DNA of 5,633 nucleotides from Candidatus Omnitrophota bacterium. GTDB lineage: Bacteria; Omnitrophota; Gorgyraeia; JABMRG01. Below the pieces are notes generated by a model. It had not been told where the DNA came from, searched no databases, and saw nothing but the letters and a program-made list of their open reading frames with translations. The translations under genes were made by a program, and so were the position numbers. The DNA lies in NCBI GenBank assembly GCA_013202935.1, contig JABMRG010000021.1, positions 1 through 5,633 of the forward strand, in the 5' to 3' direction. Each line of letters begins with the position of its first letter. The first letter of the stretch is position 1. Positions 3,673 to 5,633 of this stretch are shown here, piece by piece.

Positions 3673-5633
3673 GGCAGCCTGGTCTATTGTTAAAAGTGTA
3701 AACCTGTTTTCCCCAACTTCTTCTGCTATGAGAGGTTGTGACCGAGAGAAACGTTCCCTATCCCCACTCTCTGTACCAGAGCCAGCGTTACTGCTGCGGC
3801 TATTGGAAACTCCGGACAAAGCCTCATCCATATGGCCCATCGTCACCATGCTTATGGTTTGACGCGGGTTGAGCCTTGTTCCGACTATACCTTCTACTAT
3901 TTTGGCAAGTTCGAGTAACTGCTGAGACGGTTTCCATTCAAAACTTAGAAATGTCCCATTATCATCTTTGCTGGTACCTGGTATGCTCCTTACCGGGACT
4001 GTTGTAGTAGCTACCTGGTAGCCATGGGGAGGAAATCTATCAAAACCTGTCCTTTGAAAATAGAGATAATCTATCCAGATAGCTAAAGAGGTGCCGTATT
4101 TTCGCAACTGCCAGAACCTGTCCGTAAACTCATCCGTATGTTCCATTATGGTATCGACTATCTCCAGCCTGCCAAAATTATTAAGGAGCATGTGCCAGAG
4201 GATAGCAACTACGCTAAGATCGAAAGTAACATTCATAGGCATAGTTACATCTTCTGCTTCAATACTATGCAAAAACTCCTCTAATTGCGCTGAGGGATCG
4301 TCATCTTCATAACACCCATATTCAATCCGCACACCTTCCCATATCTTAAGTGTCAGCTCAGGGCTCAGTTTAGCATAACGCTCTTCATCCTCTATAAGCT
4401 CGATAATATCCTCCGGCTCTCTTACGCCGAGAGAGTGAAACTCATCTTTGTTTGCAGGATCATCAATAAAGTCCTTATTGAGTGAGGGAGCAAGGTAGGC
4501 CTTAGCCATTCTCTTATATATTTTGCCTGACCTTTTTGAGATAAGAGCGGCCGGGGTAAGATTATGAGCGTAATTTATCATTCCTAAAGAGGCCTCTCCA
4601 AGTAGCCTCCTGATATCCCTATCCTCTATACCTAAGGCCTTAAAGAATCTATCCTCGGTAATCTGGTAAAAGGAAAAAAGGGTTTGATCAAAGCTTACCA
4701 AGGCTCTCCTAAGATCATCATCTATATCGTAAGCATCCGCCATGGCTACTAAATGTGCTATAAGACTCTGCACTGAAAGACAGGTCCTATTCATTCGCTC
4801 AAGAGTGCTTCTATCTAGATAAGGGTGTTGTCTTGACTCAAACAGTACGCATAATTGTTCAAATACTCCACTCGACACTCTTTCAGTAGGACCAATATCT
4901 AAACCTAAAAATACCTCACCCATTTTATTAAAATCGACTTTAGCATCGATGAATTTCAGCTTATCACGATGCTCATAAAGAAAAGGGGTATCTCTGGCTG
5001 TAACTGCCTGCTTTACAATTTCTCCAGAGATCTCCCCTAACATAAAGGTCATGTTCTTAAAAAAATCGAGCTCTTCGCCATGCTCCTCTGCCCATTCATC
5101 CTCAGTCTCTTTAAAAATCCTCATCCATAAATCAGCATGCTTACAGTCATCTGCTGACAACTCAACAACTATAATGGGCTTTCCCTTGGGGAGTTCACCT
5201 GCTCTTCTTTTCTCAACAAGGCTATTAAAGTAAGACCCTGCCCGTTCTGTAACCCGCCACCTGACAAACCGCTCTTCTTTAGAAACCTGCTGTCTATCCA
5301 TAATATAGGTCTCTTTTTTATCCCTCCAATGCGAGGAGCTCATATGCCATATTCTGTTTTCAAAGAGGTCAGCCCATTCTCTGTCACCTACAGGATAGGT
5401 TGCAAGGGTAGTTCTAGCTCGGTCTTGCTTTGTAGTGTACTCGTTAACCGACATGGCTGATTCTATCGGTTCTGCCTGATGATCCCTTATGGCATTTCGA
5501 AGGGCCTCTTTTAGATCTGTTCTCTTTTCTTCAAACATCCTTGTGTTTATGGTTAGCTCAAGAGGTACACCTTTATCATTTCTTCCAAATAACATGCTAA
5601 CCTGGTTCTCATAAAAAGGAACCGCCTCAACAC
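3670..5633 (-). CDS. Large soluble protein of unknown function, C-terminal part (start outside window)
   Basis: The frame is open to the right edge: upstream of the Met at 5595 it reads VEAVPFYENQVS without a stop or a ribosome site, so that Met is very likely internal. At least 654 residues are visible. I do not recognise a family. The visible part is charged, acidic and mostly helical in look, with no clear membrane helix. A possible beta-strand patch is KGKPIIVVELSADD (numbering from the Met at 5595: 137-150), followed by a helical region to about 510. The segment 527-565 (QVATTTVPVRSIPG through FLSFEWKP) looks more beta-like. The C-terminus, GVSNSRSSNAGSGTESGDR (595-613) and a final RFTLLTIDQAA, resembles the tails of the two downstream proteins. 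By analogy the missing N-terminus may carry the same leader. It is the first visible gene of the operon, 24 bases from the next. Confidence 0.85.
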   Translation of the reverse strand, partial: VEAVPFYENQVSMLFGRNDKGVPLELTINTRMFEEKRTDLKEALRNAIRDHQAEPIESAMSVNEYTTKQDRARTTLATYPVGDREWADLFENRIWHMSSSHWRDKKETYIMDRQQVSKEERFVRWRVTERAGSYFNSLVEKRRAGELPKGKPIIVVELSADDCKHADLWMRIFKETEDEWAEEHGEELDFFKNMTFMLGEISGEIVKQAVTARDTPFLYEHRDKLKFIDAKVDFNKMGEVFLGLDIGPTERVSSGVFEQLCVLFESRQHPYLDRSTLERMNRTCLSVQSLIAHLVAMADAYDIDDDLRRALVSFDQTLFSFYQITEDRFFKALGIEDRDIRRLLGEASLGMINYAHNLTPAALISKRSGKIYKRMAKAYLAPSLNKDFIDDPANKDEFHSLGVREPEDIIELIEDEERYAKLSPELTLKIWEGVRIEYGCYEDDDPSAQLEEFLHSIEAEDVTMPMNVTFDLSVVAILWHMLLNNFGRLEIVDTIMEHTDEFTDRFWQLRKYGTSLAIWIDYLYFQRTGFDRFPPHGYQVATTTVPVRSIPGTSKDDNGTFLSFEWKPSQQLLELAKIVEGIVGTRLNPRQTISMVTMGHMDEALSGVSNSRSSNAGSGTESGDRERFSRSQPLIAEEVGENRFTLLTIDQAA
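3673..3813 (-). other. Polar Ser/Gly-rich C-terminal tail of the unknown protein
   Basis: Residues 595-641 counted from the Met at 5595. RSSNAGSGTESGD (600-612) is followed by RERFSRSQ and an ending NRFTLLTIDQAA. RSS is coded CGC AGC AGT here, unlike the AGA TCN TCC in the other two tails, so the resemblance is at protein level. Confidence 0.45.

Noticed and set aside
5593..5595. ATG at 5595 as the start of the unknown large protein
   Set aside because: The frame continues upstream to the window edge without a stop, the upstream codons read like normal protein, and there is no ribosome site before this ATG.

Overview
The window holds four genes, all read from the minus strand, from an uncultured-looking, moderately AT-rich bacterium. 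No RNA gene, CRISPR array or mobile element is visible. The unusual protein architecture (below) reminds me of the large, poorly characterised proteins of Omnitrophota (candidate division OP3). That assignment rests on recollection of protein style, not on a marker gene, so treat it as tentative.

Layout in transcription order (right to left). (1) 5633-3670: the C-terminal part of a large soluble protein I cannot identify. Its reading frame runs off the right edge, so the true start is outside the window. (2) 3645-1993: a 550-residue membrane protein whose middle resembles the Mpv17/PMP22 family, a mostly eukaryotic membrane protein family. (3) 1977-373: a 534-residue, about 10-helix membrane protein resembling EamA/DMT-superfamily transporters. 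These three genes are separated by only 24 and 15 bases and probably form one operon. (4) After a 113-base gap with a possible terminator and a good sigma-70-type promoter comes the start of a separate gene, 259 to beyond base 1. It looks like a ZIP-family metal transporter.

The most interesting signal is shared by the three operon proteins despite their unrelated cores. The two with visible N-termini begin with the same leader (MKKLITLII, then a hydrophobic stretch, then an LRPMA motif at residues 32-41). Their first 33 bases around the start codon are identical in DNA, while LRPMA is kept with almost wholly different codons. All three end in a polar, Ser-rich tail with an RSSS or RSSN cluster and finish with Ile-Asp followed by a run of Ala at the very C-terminus (IDTAIAAAA, IDAAA, IDQAA). 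The three genes also lie in one reading frame, separated by one stop codon each. This looks like a set of unrelated proteins carrying common N- and C-terminal tags, possibly for sorting, processing or turnover. The machinery that would read the tags is not in the window, and the function is inference.
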